Notes under the pieces: generated by a model
The model's database searches: none
Seen by the model: only the letters and a program-made list of their open reading frames with translations
What the model was told of the DNA's origin: nothing
Part shown: positions 13,626-22,338 of the stretch, one piece after another
How positions within the stretch are numbered: the first letter of the stretch is position 1
Layout of the letters: each line of letters starts with the position of its first letter
NCBI GenBank assembly: GCA_910576875.1
Contig: CAJTKI010000011.1
Location: 4,534 to 29,656 of the forward strand
Direction: 5' to 3'
Source: an uncultured Christensenella sp.
GTDB lineage: Bacteria > Bacillota > Clostridia > Christensenellales > UBA3700
DNA: 25,123 nt
Made by a program: the position numbers and the translations under genes

Positions 13626-14825
13626 ATGGTTACGCGTCAGATGCGACAGTGGATATCGTCCGGATCGGCGATCCGCGCGATGTTTGAAGAAGGAAAGCAA
13701 CTTGCCCGTCGTTACGGCGCGGACAACGTCTATGATTTTTCGCTGGGCAATCCGTCGTTGCCTGCGCCCGAAGCGGTGCGCGAAGCGTTTTGCGACGTAC
13801 TGCGGACGTGCGATCCGTTGGAGTTGCACGGATATATGTCCAACAGCGGTTACGACGACGTGCGCGCGGCGATTGCGCGGCGGCTGTCCGAGCGCGACGG
13901 GGTCGCGTATCGGGCTTGCGACGTCGTCATGACGGTCGGCGCGGCGGGCGGCATGAACGTCTTGCTCAAAAGCATTCTCGAACCGTCCGACGAAGTCGTC
14001 GTATTTGCGCCTTACTTCGGAGAATATCGCCGCTACGTCGAGAATTACGGCGGAATATTGGTCGAATGCGCGCCCAATCCGCCCGCATTTTTGCCAGACC
14101 CGAAGGAGCTGGCAGCCAAGATTTCTCCGCGCACCAAAGCGGTCATCGTCAATACGCCCAACAACCCGACGGGCGTCGTCTATCCCCGCGCGTGCATCGC
14201 GGCGATTTGCGACGTATTGCAATCGTTCCGCGCGCGCGGACAGGAGATCTGCCTGATTTCGGACGAGCCGTATCGGGAACTCGTTTACGACGGCGCGCAG
14301 GCGACGCCGATCGCGCCGCTGTATCCGAATACCGTCGTATGTTATTCGTATAGCAAGTCGCTTTCGTTGCCGGGCGAGCGCATCGGCTATTTGGCGTTGC
14401 ATCCCGAGATTGCGGACGGAGACGCGCTACGGGACGCATGCAACGTCGCGACGCGTGTGCTCGGATTCGTCAACGCGCCGTCTTTGCAACAGAAGATGTT
14501 GTTGCGCTGTCTGGATTTGCCGATCGACGTATCCGCTTACGACGACAACCGCCGCGCGCTGTGCGAGATCCTCGACGCGTGCGGATTGGAATACGTCAAG
14601 CCGCAGGGCGCGTTTTATCTGTTTGTTCGATCGCCGCTCGCGGACGATCGCGCGTTTTGCGAAACGGCGAAACGGGAGAACCTGTTGCTCGTGCCGGGCA
14701 GCGGATTCGGTTGCGCGGGTTGGGTGCGCGTCGCGTATTGCGTGTCGATGCGCACGATTCGACGTTCGGCGGATGCGTTTGCGCGTTTGGCGCGTCGTTG
14801 CGCGGAGATTTCGGGCGCGCGATAA
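13626..14825 (+). CDS. Class I/II PLP-dependent aminotransferase
   Basis: A 399-aa fold-type I aminotransferase. Visible landmarks are DFSLGNPSLPAP (substrate loop, about residue 38), VNTPNNPTGVVY (the Asn that contacts PLP), ISDEPYRELVYD (the Asp and Tyr of the PLP pocket), YSYSKSLSLPGERIGY (the Schiff-base Lys near residue 245), and a C-terminal Arg in WVRVAYCVS that should bind the substrate carboxylate. The family includes aspartate and related aminotransferases; the substrate cannot be read from the sequence. It is a single gene with its own promoter and an AAGGAG site six bases before the ATG. Confidence 0.88.
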   Translation: MVTRQMRQWISSGSAIRAMFEEGKQLARRYGADNVYDFSLGNPSLPAPEAVREAFCDVLRTCDPLELHGYMSNSGYDDVRAAIARRLSERDGVAYRACDVVMTVGAAGGMNVLLKSILEPSDEVVVFAPYFGEYRRYVENYGGILVECAPNPPAFLPDPKELAAKISPRTKAVIVNTPNNPTGVVYPRACIAAICDVLQSFRARGQEICLISDEPYRELVYDGAQATPIAPLYPNTVVCYSYSKSLSLPGERIGYLALHPEIADGDALRDACNVATRVLGFVNAPSLQQKMLLRCLDLPIDVSAYDDNRRALCEILDACGLEYVKPQGAFYLFVRSPLADDRAFCETAKRENLLLVPGSGFGCAGWVRVAYCVSMRTIRRSADAFARLARRCAEISGAR

Positions 14826-14848
14826 TTGCCCGATTACGGTCAAAATCC

Positions 14849-14878
14849 TTGCGTTGTGCCGCGCTTGCGTGGTATGAT
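14849..14878 (+). promoter_or_regulatory. Promoter of the flavodiiron gene
   Basis: TTGCGT (14849-14854), 18-nt spacer, TATGAT (14873-14878), about 48 bases before the start codon. Confidence 0.55.
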
Positions 14879-14925
14879 GCAGATCGACGAATACACATGC
14901 CGCGATGCGGCGATAAGGAGAAATC

Positions 14926-16128
14926 ATGTTTTGTACGCGTAAAGTAAACGATCAGGTGATCTGGGTCGGCGCAAGCGATCGCAGATTGGCGAAATTCGAG
15001 AATTTGTTTCCCGTGCCGCGCGGCGTGAGCTACAACAGCTATTTGATACTGGACGACAAGACGGCGTTGATGGATACGGTAGACGCGGACGTCGCGGATC
15101 GCTTTTTGGAAAATGTCGCGGCGACTTTGGACGCGCGCGCTTTGGACTATATCGTCGTGCAGCATATGGAGCCGGATCACGCGGCGACACTGGCGCGCGT
15201 TTTGGAGCGCTATCCCGATGCGCAGGTCGTTTGCAACGCCAAGACGCTCGACATGATCGGCAGATTTTTTCCGTCGTTGCAGTTGCGCAGTCCGATGATC
15301 GTCAAGGACGGCGACACGCTGGCTTTGGGCGAGCGAACGCTGCAATTCGTATTCGCGCCGATGGTGCATTGGCCGGAAGTCATGGTTTCGTACGAGCGCA
15401 AAGACAAGATTTTGTTTTCCGCAGACGCGTTCGGCTCGTTCGGCGCGATCGACGGAGCGTTGTTTGACGACGAAGCGGATTTTGATATGGAATGGAAAGA
15501 CGACGCGCGTCGCTATTACGTCAATATCGTCGGCAAGTACGGCGCGCCCGTGCAGACGTTGCTCAAAAAGGCGGCGGGTCTGGATATCCGTACGATCTGT
15601 CCGTTGCACGGACTCGTATGGCGCAAGGATTTGGCGAAGATCGTCGAACTCTATCGCAAGTGGTCCTCGTACGAGCCGGAAGAGCGCGGCGTCTTGATCG
15701 CGTATGCGTCGATGTACGGCAATACGCAGAATTTGGCGGAACTGCTTGCGTGCCGTCTTGCCGACCGCGGCGTGCGCGCGTTGCGCGTGTGCGATATTTC
15801 CGTGACCGATATGTCCGAACTGACGGCGCATGCGTTCCGATACAGCCATATGATTTTGTTGTCGCCCACGTACAACGGCGAACTGTATCCGCAGATGGAG
15901 ACCTTCCTGTCCGATCTGCGCAGACTGGCGTTGCGCGCGCGGACCGTCGCGCTTTGCGACAACGGCGCATGGGCTGCGACCGCAGCCAAACAGATGCGGA
16001 CGCAGTTGGAGACGTTCAAGGATTTTCGCATTTTGGACGCGCAGATCGGGATCCGTTCGGCATTGCGCGCGGACGATTTGTCCGCCGTGCAGGCGTTGGT
16101 CGATCAAATCGTCGAAAGTATGGAATAA
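14926..16128 (+). CDS. fprA: Flavodiiron protein (oxygen/nitric oxide reductase)
   Basis: A 400-aa cytoplasmic protein that detoxifies O2 or NO in anaerobes. The N-terminal metallo-beta-lactamase-like domain has all seven diiron ligands: His80, Glu82, Asp84 and His85 in HMEPDHA, His148 in MVHWPE, Asp167 in SADAFG and His228 in PLHGLVW. The C-terminal flavodoxin domain begins near residue 255 with the FMN loop YASMYGNTQ. No extra rubredoxin or flavin-reductase domain is fused, so it is a class A enzyme that needs a separate electron donor, usually rubredoxin. ATG 14926 follows AAGGAG by six bases. No clear terminator follows. Confidence 0.95.
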   Translation: MFCTRKVNDQVIWVGASDRRLAKFENLFPVPRGVSYNSYLILDDKTALMDTVDADVADRFLENVAATLDARALDYIVVQHMEPDHAATLARVLERYPDAQVVCNAKTLDMIGRFFPSLQLRSPMIVKDGDTLALGERTLQFVFAPMVHWPEVMVSYERKDKILFSADAFGSFGAIDGALFDDEADFDMEWKDDARRYYVNIVGKYGAPVQTLLKKAAGLDIRTICPLHGLVWRKDLAKIVELYRKWSSYEPEERGVLIAYASMYGNTQNLAELLACRLADRGVRALRVCDISVTDMSELTAHAFRYSHMILLSPTYNGELYPQMETFLSDLRRLALRARTVALCDNGAWAATAAKQMRTQLETFKDFRILDAQIGIRSALRADDLSAVQALVDQIVESME

Positions 16129-16141
16129 TCTAGCGTTTCGC

Positions 16142-16170
16142 TTGCAATTTTCGTACGGATGCGCTAAACT
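16142..16170 (+). promoter_or_regulatory. Promoter of the Mn2+ riboswitch-transporter unit
   Basis: TTGCAA (16142-16147), 17-nt spacer, TAAACT (16165-16170). Transcription would start about 25 bases upstream of the aptamer. Confidence 0.55.
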
Positions 16171-16201
16171 GAATATATCGGCAATCGCGCGGAGCGCGCG
16201 G

Positions 16202-16293
16202 CGAAAAGGGAGTAGAAGGCGTTGCCGCGGCAACGTAGCATATCCGTCAGTACGGCTTCGGCTCGGGTATGTTTGAAATTTCGAGACTTTTCC
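16202..16293 (+). ncRNA. yybP-ykoY (Mn2+) riboswitch-like aptamer
   Basis: The segment begins with GAAAAGGGAGTAG (16203-16215), close to the conserved AAAGGGGAGUAG start of the yybP-ykoY family. It continues with a hairpin CGTTGCC/GGCAACG (16220-16235) and CCGTCA (16243-16248), which matches the conserved CGUCA. A GGCTTCGG segment follows, and it ends with CGAGACTTTTCC, resembling the family's GCAAGACCUUU end. P1 is GAAAAG (16203-16208) with CTTTTC (16287-16292). The family senses Mn2+ and usually controls metal exporters. The P1 3' strand is shared with the terminator at 16285-16322. Confidence 0.78.
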
Positions 16294-16322
16294 ATGATCG
16301 TTCATGGAGAAGTCTTTTTTTT
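16285..16322 (+). terminator. Riboswitch-controlled intrinsic terminator
   Basis: A 13-bp stem (16285-16297 with 16302-16314, one G-T pair) with a TCGT loop and eight T. Its left arm contains the right arm of aptamer helix P1, so the two folds exclude each other. Metal-bound aptamer should allow read-through into the transporter gene. Confidence 0.88.
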
Positions 16323-16450
16323 CGGCGAGACGGACGGCGCTCCTTGTCGAATCGCGAGCGTTTGTGCCGAATCGGCATAAGAGCGGCGCGCTTTGCACAG
16401 ATATAAAACGGCAATTCTATACGCGTACATATAAGGAGATACGGCAAAAT

Positions 16451-17464
16451 ATGTTCGATTGGCTTTACCGATACATTGCGATGACGCCGCGCGGCTTGCA
16501 GATCGTGCTGTTTATCGTCTTTCTCGCCGCAGGCATGGTCTCGTTGATCAAAGGCGCGGATTGGTTCGTGGACGGCGCGTCCGCGCTTGCCAAACGCATG
16601 GGCATTCCGACGATCATCGTCGGCTTGACGATCGTGTCGATGGGGACGAGTCTGCCCGAAGCGTCGGTCAGCGTCAGCTCCGCGATCGCCAACAGCGACG
16701 GCATTTCGATCGGCAACGTCGTCGGATCCAATCTGTTCAATCTGCTCGTCGTGCTCGGCATGTCCGCGATTTTTACGCCGGCGTTGTTCGATCGGCAGGT
16801 GTTGCGGCGCGATTTGCCGGTTATGCTCGGATCGGCGGCGTTGCTGTTGCTGTTCGCGTTTGTCTACAACACGCCGCAGGGCGGACTGATGCGGATCGAA
16901 GCGGCGGTATTGCTCGTCGTATTCGTATCCTATATCGTATTGACGTGCGTGCAGGCGCGCAAACAGGCGCGCAATAATCCGATTCCGCTCGAAGAACGCA
17001 AACAAGTCAAGGTCGGAAGGTCGTTGTTGTTGCTGGCGATCGGGCTGGCGTTGATCGTAGTCGGCGGCGATTTCGTCACATACGGCGCGAAGAGTTTGGC
17101 GTTGGAGATCGGCGTGAGCGAAACAATGGTCGGATTGACCGTCGTCGCAGTCGGCACGAGTCTGCCCGAACTGGTTACGTCGATCGTCGCCGCTCGCAAG
17201 GGAGAGAACGACATCGCGATCGGCAACGTGATCGGATCCAACATTTTCAACATTCTGTTTATTCTCGGCATGTCGGGCGCGATCGCGCCGATCGCGATTA
17301 CGCGTACGGTACAGATCGACATCGTCGTGATGACGGTATTGTTCGCGCTATTTGCCGTCGTCGCGTATGCGCGGCGCAAGGTTTCGCGTTCGGTCGGCTG
17401 CGTGATGGTCGTGACTTATGCGGGATACATGGCGTACGTCATCGCGCGGGAATTCGTGCATTGA
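16451..17464 (+). CDS. Ca2+/cation antiporter (CaCA/YrbG family), probably metal exporter
   Basis: A 337-aa inner-membrane protein with about ten hydrophobic segments in two homologous halves. The two alpha-repeats are clear: VGLTIVSMGTSLPEASVS with GNVVGSNLFN near residues 55-105, and VGLTVVAVGTSLPELVTS with GNVIGSNIFN near 225-275. The Ser/Pro/Glu in GTSLPE are the ion-binding residues of this superfamily, which exchanges Ca2+ for Na+ or H+. The Mn2+-type riboswitch in the leader suggests that this member exports Mn2+ or is induced by it; this is inference. ATG 16451 is 12 bases after AAGGAG, a long spacing, but there is no better start. The 128 bases between terminator and start hold nothing recognisable. 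Confidence 0.9.
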   Translation: MFDWLYRYIAMTPRGLQIVLFIVFLAAGMVSLIKGADWFVDGASALAKRMGIPTIIVGLTIVSMGTSLPEASVSVSSAIANSDGISIGNVVGSNLFNLLVVLGMSAIFTPALFDRQVLRRDLPVMLGSAALLLLFAFVYNTPQGGLMRIEAAVLLVVFVSYIVLTCVQARKQARNNPIPLEERKQVKVGRSLLLLAIGLALIVVGGDFVTYGAKSLALEIGVSETMVGLTVVAVGTSLPELVTSIVAARKGENDIAIGNVIGSNIFNILFILGMSGAIAPIAITRTVQIDIVVMTVLFALFAVVAYARRKVSRSVGCVMVVTYAGYMAYVIAREFVH

Positions 17465-17468
17465 CATG

Positions 17469-17488
17469 CGTCCGCCGCGCGGCGGACG
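17469..17488 (+). terminator. GC-rich perfect palindrome after the transporter gene
   Basis: A 20-base perfect palindrome beginning CGTCCGCCG lies four bases past the stop codon. Only GTGATTTT follows, so its terminator strength is uncertain. Confidence 0.45.
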
Positions 17489-17580
17489 GTGATTTTACAG
17501 GCGGTTTGCAGCGCTGCGCGGCGGCGTGCGAATCGTCTGTTTTTTCACAAGAAAAAGCGCGTATTTTTGCGATTTGCCCC

Positions 17581-17609
17581 TTGATTCCGATGTGCGCGTA
17601 TGGTAGAAT
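17581..17609 (+). promoter_or_regulatory. Promoter of the glp operon
   Basis: TTGATT (17581-17586), 17-nt spacer, TAGAAT (17604-17609), with TAAGGAG and the ATG close behind. I see no obvious operator or antiterminator hairpin in the short leader. Confidence 0.65.
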
Positions 17610-17630
17610 AAAACTCGTAAGGAGAGTTTT

Positions 17631-19055
17631 ATGAGAAAAATCGTAATTGTCGGCGCAGGCGTCATCGGATGCGGCGTCGCGCGCGAGTTAAGCCGTTACC
17701 GCGCGGATATCGTCGTGTTGGAACGCGAGAACGATATCAGTTGCGGGACGAGCAAAGCCAACTCCGGCATCGTGCATGCGGGGTTTGACGCGCATACCGG
17801 CAGCAACAAGGCAAAATTCAACGTCGCGGGCAACGCGATGTTCGACGCGCTGGCGAAGGAATTGGATTTTCCGTTCCGTCGCAACGGCGCGTTTGTTTTG
17901 TGTTTCGACGATAGTCAGACCGACCGCTTGCGCGCGCTTTACGACCAAGGCATCGGCAACGGCGTGACCGAACTGCGCATTTTGGACGGCGACGAAGCGC
18001 GGCGCATGTCGCCCAATCTGAGCGATCGCGTCGTCGCGGCGCTGTATGCGCCGACGTCCGGCATCGTCAGCCCGTACGAGATGACCGTCGCCTATGCGGA
18101 GAACGCCGCGCGCAACGGCGTGCGTTTTCGGCGCAATTGCGAAGTCACCGCGATCCGCGCGCGGGAAGGCGGTTGGAACGTGACGGCGGGCGGAGAAGAA
18201 TTCTTTGCCGACGTCGTGATCAACTGCGCAGGCGTGTATGCCGATACCGTGCATCGGATGGCGAGCGACGAGCCGTTGCAGGTTGTCGCGCGCAAAGGCG
18301 AATACGTGTTGTTGGACAAAGAATGCGGCGGATTGACCGATCAGACGCTGTTCCAGTTGCCGACGCATATGGGCAAAGGAATTTTGATCGCGCCGACGAC
18401 GCACGGCAATATTTTGGTCGGACCGACCGCGACCGACGTCGAAGACAAGCGCGACGTCGATACGACCCCCGAAGGATTGCGCACCGTGATCGACAAGGCG
18501 CGTTTGAGCGTGCCGCAGTTGCCGACGCGATCGATTATTACGCAGTTTTCCGGATTGCGCGCGCATTGCGACCGCAACGATTTCGTAATCGGTTGGGCGC
18601 GAGAAGGATTTTACGACGTGGCGGGCATCGAATCGCCCGGCTTGACTGCGTCGCCCGCGATTGCGACGCACGTCGCGCAAGACGTCGCGCGCAAACTGGA
18701 TTTGCAGACCGACGACGCGTTTGTAGCCGAGCGGCGCGCCATTCCTTGCTTTGCGCGATTAGATGATCGGGCGCGCGCGGAGTTGATCGCTTCCGATCCC
18801 GCGTACGGGCAGATCGTCTGTCGGTGCGAGACGGTGACGGAAGGCGAAATCGTCGAGAGCATTCGCAGACCGGTCGGCGCGGTGGATTTGGACGGCGTCA
18901 AGCGGCGCACGCGCGCCGGCATGGGCAGATGCCAATCGGGATTTTGCACCGCGCGCATCTTGCAGATTCTTGCGCGGGAACTCGGTACGGACGTCGCGGA
19001 CGTGACCAAAAAGGGCGGCGATTCGCGCATCGTGTTCGGGAGGTTGGACAAATGA
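17631..19055 (+). CDS. glpA: GlpA-like FAD-dependent glycerol-3-phosphate dehydrogenase with BFD-like Fe-S domain
   Basis: A 474-aa flavoprotein that should oxidise glycerol-3-phosphate to dihydroxyacetone phosphate. The N-terminal FAD-binding motif is VIVGAGVIGCGVARELSRY, followed by SKANSGIVHAGFDA, typical of the DAO/GlpA family, and by FSGLRAHCDRNDFVIG near the substrate site. The C-terminal domain has the BFD-like [2Fe-2S] pattern Cys397-x-Cys399 (IVCRCE) and Cys434-x4-Cys439 (GRCQSGFC), as in the GlpA proteins of clostridia. It is first in a three-gene operon with GlpB-like and DUF1667-GlpK proteins and overlaps the next gene by ATGA. ATG 17631 has TAAGGAG upstream. Some family members act on other 2-hydroxyacids, but the neighbouring glycerol kinase favours G3P. 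Confidence 0.92.
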   Translation: MRKIVIVGAGVIGCGVARELSRYRADIVVLERENDISCGTSKANSGIVHAGFDAHTGSNKAKFNVAGNAMFDALAKELDFPFRRNGAFVLCFDDSQTDRLRALYDQGIGNGVTELRILDGDEARRMSPNLSDRVVAALYAPTSGIVSPYEMTVAYAENAARNGVRFRRNCEVTAIRAREGGWNVTAGGEEFFADVVINCAGVYADTVHRMASDEPLQVVARKGEYVLLDKECGGLTDQTLFQLPTHMGKGILIAPTTHGNILVGPTATDVEDKRDVDTTPEGLRTVIDKARLSVPQLPTRSIITQFSGLRAHCDRNDFVIGWAREGFYDVAGIESPGLTASPAIATHVAQDVARKLDLQTDDAFVAERRAIPCFARLDDRARAELIASDPAYGQIVCRCETVTEGEIVESIRRPVGAVDLDGVKRRTRAGMGRCQSGFCTARILQILARELGTDVADVTKKGGDSRIVFGRLDK

Positions 19056-20311
19056 AACGCAATCTGGTTATCATCGGCGCAGGACCTGCCGGACTGGCGG
19101 CGGCGGTTGCCGCTTACGACGCGGGAGAACGCGATTTGTTGTTGCTCGAACGCGAACCGATCGGCGGCGGCATTCTCAATCAATGCATTCACAACGGATT
19201 CGGATTGCATACGTTCCGCGAAGAACTCACCGGACCGGAATACGCGGCGCGCTATCTGCAACAGGTGCGCGAGCGCAATATCGAAATCATGTCCGATACG
19301 ACGGTTTTGCGCATCGGCAAGGATAAGGTCGTCGCATGCGTCAACCGCGACGGCATGCATCACATTCAGGCGAAGGCGATTATTTTGGCATGCGGCTGTC
19401 GGGAGCGTCCGCGAGGCGCGATCAATATTGCCGGCGCGCGATGCGCGGGCGTTTTTTCGGCGGGCACGGCGCAAAAGTTGATGAATACCGAAGGCTATAT
19501 GCCCGGCAAACGCGTCGTCATTCTCGGCAGCGGCGATATCGGATTGATCATGGCGCGCCGCATGACGTTCGAGGGCGCAAAGGTCGAAGCGGTCGTCGAG
19601 TTGATGCCGTATTCGTCGGGACTCAACCGCAATATCGTGCAATGTTTGCAGGACTTCGATATTCCGCTGTTGTTTTCGCATACGATCGTGCAGATCAACG
19701 GCGAAGATCGCGTGCGTTCCGTCGTGATCGCGCAGGTGGACGAACAGCGCAATCCGATTATGGAAACCGCGCGCACGATCGAGTGCGATACCGTTTTGCT
19801 CAGCGTCGGGTTGTTGCCCGAGAACGAACTTGCCAAGACGGGCGGCGTTACGTTGTCTCCCGTGACGGGCGGCGCGATCGTGGACGATACGATGATGACG
19901 GATCAAGACGGCGTTTTTGCATGCGGCAACGTGTTGCACGTGCATGATTTGGTGGACTTCGTATCGCAGGAAAGCGCGCATGCGGGCGCATGCGCGGCAA
20001 AGTATATTCGGGATCGGGCAAGCAGCGACGCGTATGTGGACGTGCGCGCCAGCGGCGGCGTGCGGTATGTCGTGCCGCAGCGGATTGCCACCCGCGGAGA
20101 CGACGTCGAGATTTCGCTTAAAATGCGCGTTGCCAACGTGTTCCGCAATGTGCGCATCGTCGCGCGGCTGGACGGTCAAGAGATCGTCGCCAAGCGCAAA
20201 CAAGTCGTTACGCCGGGCGAGATGGAGACGTTGACGCTCAAACCGTCCGTCGTTGCGCAGGTGCGCGCGGGACGGACGTTGGAAGTGACGTTGGAGGAGC
20301 AGAGCGTATGA
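19052..20311 (+). CDS. glpB: GlpB-like FAD/NAD(P) oxidoreductase
   Basis: A 419-aa flavoprotein subunit that probably passes electrons from the GlpA-like protein onward. It has an N-terminal FAD loop (VIIGAGPAGLAAAVAAY), the family pattern PIGGGILNQCIHNGFG, ILACGCRERPRGA, and a second nucleotide-binding loop VILGSGDIGLIMARRM near residue 155, then DGVFACGNVLHVHDLVD, the C-terminal FAD-contact segment. The last about 85 residues form a beta-rich extension without cofactor motifs. It starts in a four-base overlap with glpA and ends in a four-base overlap with the kinase fusion gene, so the three are translationally coupled. Confidence 0.9.
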   Translation: MKRNLVIIGAGPAGLAAAVAAYDAGERDLLLLEREPIGGGILNQCIHNGFGLHTFREELTGPEYAARYLQQVRERNIEIMSDTTVLRIGKDKVVACVNRDGMHHIQAKAIILACGCRERPRGAINIAGARCAGVFSAGTAQKLMNTEGYMPGKRVVILGSGDIGLIMARRMTFEGAKVEAVVELMPYSSGLNRNIVQCLQDFDIPLLFSHTIVQINGEDRVRSVVIAQVDEQRNPIMETARTIECDTVLLSVGLLPENELAKTGGVTLSPVTGGAIVDDTMMTDQDGVFACGNVLHVHDLVDFVSQESAHAGACAAKYIRDRASSDAYVDVRASGGVRYVVPQRIATRGDDVEISLKMRVANVFRNVRIVARLDGQEIVAKRKQVVTPGEMETLTLKPSVVAQVRAGRTLEVTLEEQSV

Positions 20312-22152
20312 AAGAGTTGATTTGTATTTGCTGTCCGATGGGATGTCGTCTGTCGGTCAACGACGACGATCCGTCCGCGCTGATCGTCAGCGGCAATACC
20401 TGTAAGCGCGGCGAGCAGTACGCAAAAGACGAAGTGACCGCGCCCAAACGCATGATTACGAGCATCGTGCCGGTATTGGGCGCGGATTGCGCCACCGTGC
20501 CGGTCAAGACGTCGCAGGCGATCGACAAGAGCAAGATTTTCGCGGCGCTGGATCGGCTCAAAGGATTGCGCCTGCGCGCGCCGATTGCCTGCGGACAGGT
20601 CATCGTCGCCAACGTGCTCGGTACGGGCGTGGATTTCGTCGCGACCAAGGACGTTGCGGCGCGCACGCGAAAATACGTGCTTGCGTTGGATCAAGGGACG
20701 ACGAGTTCGCGCGCGATCGTGTTCGACGATCAGGCGTCGATCGTATCGTCGGCGCAATGCGAATTTCCGCAGATTTATCCCGAGCCGGGTTGGGTCGAGC
20801 ACGATCCCGAGCAGATCTGGCAGAGTCAGTTGCAGGTCATGAGACAGGCGGTCGCCAAGGCGGGCTTGCAGATGAGCGACATTGCCGCGATCGGGATTAC
20901 CAATCAGCGCGAGACGACGATCGTATGGGATCGCAAGAGCGGCGCGCCCGTGCACAATGCGATCGTGTGGCAATGTCGTCGCACGGCGGAACGGTGCGAG
21001 CAACTCAAAGCCCAAGGCTTGGAGTCTGCGGTATACGCCAAGACGGGATTGCCGATCGACGCGTATTTCAGCGCGACCAAAATCGCTTGGATTCTCGATC
21101 GGGTGCCCAACGCGCGTCGGCGCGCGGAACAGGGCGAATTGTGCTTCGGCACCGTCGATACGTTTTTGATTTCCAGACTGACGGGCGGGGCGGTGCATGC
21201 GACCGATTATACCAACGCGTCGCGCACGATGCTGTACGATATCCATCGGCTTTGCTGGGACGACGATCTGTGCGAGCGGATCGGCGTGCCGCGCTCGATG
21301 TTGCCGGACGTGTTGCCTTCGGGCGGCTTGTTCGGATATACCGATCCCGACGTCGTCGGCGCGCGGATTCCGATCTGCGGCGTCGCGGGCGATCAGCAGG
21401 CGGCGTTGTTCGGGCATCTGTGCACGGACAAGGGCAGCGGCAAGAATACATACGGTACCGGTTGTTTTACGTTGGTCAATACCGGCGACGTCGCCGTCGA
21501 TTCGCATCGCGGATTGATTACGACGCTTGCGGCGAGTACGGACGGGACGCGCCCGCATTACGCGCTGGAAGGCAGCGTATTTGTCGGCGGCGCGGTTTTG
21601 CAGTGGTTGCGCGACGAAGTGCGCCTGATTGCGACTGCGCGCGAAGCGGACGAGATCGCCGAGCGCACGCCGGATACGGCGGGCGTGTACGTCGTGCCTG
21701 CATTTGTCGGACTGGGCGCGCCGCACTGGGATTCCAAAGCGCGCGGGACGATCACCGGCATTACGCGCGGGACGACGCGCGAGCATCTCGTTCGGGCGGC
21801 GCTCGATTCGATCGCCTATCAAGTGTTCGACGTCGTGCATGCGATCGAGAACGATCTCGACGCGCCCGTTTGCAGTTTGCACGTGGACGGCGGCGCGAGC
21901 GTGTCCGATGTGTTGATGCAATTTCAGGCGGATTTGCTGGGATGCGAAGTCGAGCGTCCCAAAGTTGTCGAGACGACCGCTTTGGGCGTATGTTATCTGG
22001 CGGGACTTTCGGTCGGCATATGGTCGGATATCGAGCAGATTCGCAAGACGATTGCGCGCGGCAAGACATTCCGTCCGCGCATGGACGAGCAGGAGCGTCG
22101 CAGCCGCATCATGGGCTGGGAAGAAAGCGTCGCGCATGCAAAGCATCGCTAA
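20308..22152 (+). CDS. glpK: DUF1667 domain fused to glycerol kinase
   Basis: One uninterrupted 614-aa protein. Residues 1 to about 118 are a complete DUF1667 domain: CICCPMGC (Cys6, Cys9, Cys13), NTCKRG with a fourth cysteine, and the usual ending GTGVDFVATKD. Residues 122-614 are a complete glycerol kinase, which makes glycerol-3-phosphate from glycerol and ATP. Kinase landmarks are ALDQGTTSSRAIVFD, GITNQRETTIVWD, WQCRRT, the catalytic Asp362 in VAGDQQAALFG, and YGTGCF. DUF1667 is normally a small separate protein encoded beside glpA and glpB. The linker is only about four residues, and no ribosome binding site precedes the possible internal GTG codons at 20614 and 20629, so one fused product is expected. 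No glycerol facilitator is visible here. Confidence 0.93.
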   Translation: MKELICICCPMGCRLSVNDDDPSALIVSGNTCKRGEQYAKDEVTAPKRMITSIVPVLGADCATVPVKTSQAIDKSKIFAALDRLKGLRLRAPIACGQVIVANVLGTGVDFVATKDVAARTRKYVLALDQGTTSSRAIVFDDQASIVSSAQCEFPQIYPEPGWVEHDPEQIWQSQLQVMRQAVAKAGLQMSDIAAIGITNQRETTIVWDRKSGAPVHNAIVWQCRRTAERCEQLKAQGLESAVYAKTGLPIDAYFSATKIAWILDRVPNARRRAEQGELCFGTVDTFLISRLTGGAVHATDYTNASRTMLYDIHRLCWDDDLCERIGVPRSMLPDVLPSGGLFGYTDPDVVGARIPICGVAGDQQAALFGHLCTDKGSGKNTYGTGCFTLVNTGDVAVDSHRGLITTLAASTDGTRPHYALEGSVFVGGAVLQWLRDEVRLIATAREADEIAERTPDTAGVYVVPAFVGLGAPHWDSKARGTITGITRGTTREHLVRAALDSIAYQVFDVVHAIENDLDAPVCSLHVDGGASVSDVLMQFQADLLGCEVERPKVVETTALGVCYLAGLSVGIWSDIEQIRKTIARGKTFRPRMDEQERRSRIMGWEESVAHAKHR

Positions 22153-22199
22153 GGCTTACGATTTATATAAATAAAACAAGATCCATATTATATACGAAC

Positions 22200-22223
22200 A
22201 ACGCGCGGCAATCGCGCGTTTTT
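22200..22223 (+). terminator. Terminator of the glp operon
   Basis: An 8-bp stem AACGCGCG/CGCGCGTT (22200-22207 with 22213-22220) is followed by five T (22219-22223). It lies 47 bases after the kinase stop. Confidence 0.75.
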
Positions 22224-22338
22224 CGTTGGATCGACACGGTATATCGCACGTCGTTGCGGCGTCCGCATCGTTTGCGTTTTTGCGATGCACATCGTTATGC
22301 AGGGCAAGGCGTATTGCAATGCTTCGAGAGGGCATTTT
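22224..22338 (+). other. Intergenic stretch between two terminators, possible structured RNA
   Basis: There is no credible coding frame. Two small hairpins can be drawn: GCATCG/CGATGC (22265-22270 with 22283-22288) and AATGC/GCATT (22318-22322 with 22332-22336). They are followed directly by the terminator at 22339-22368. AT-rich TATATA-like sequence lies upstream at 22163-22194. It matches no riboswitch I know. Confidence 0.25.

Noticed and set aside
14596..16398. 600-codon open frame on the minus strand
   Set aside because: It crosses the aminotransferase end, the flavodiiron gene and the riboswitch leader. It has no motif of its own.
18611..20203. 530-codon open frame on the minus strand
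   Set aside because: Antisense to glpA and glpB, with shadow composition.
20176..22146. 656-codon open frame on the minus strand
   Set aside because: Shadow of the DUF1667-glycerol kinase gene, with Arg/Ala/His-rich composition, no ribosome binding site and no recognisable domain.
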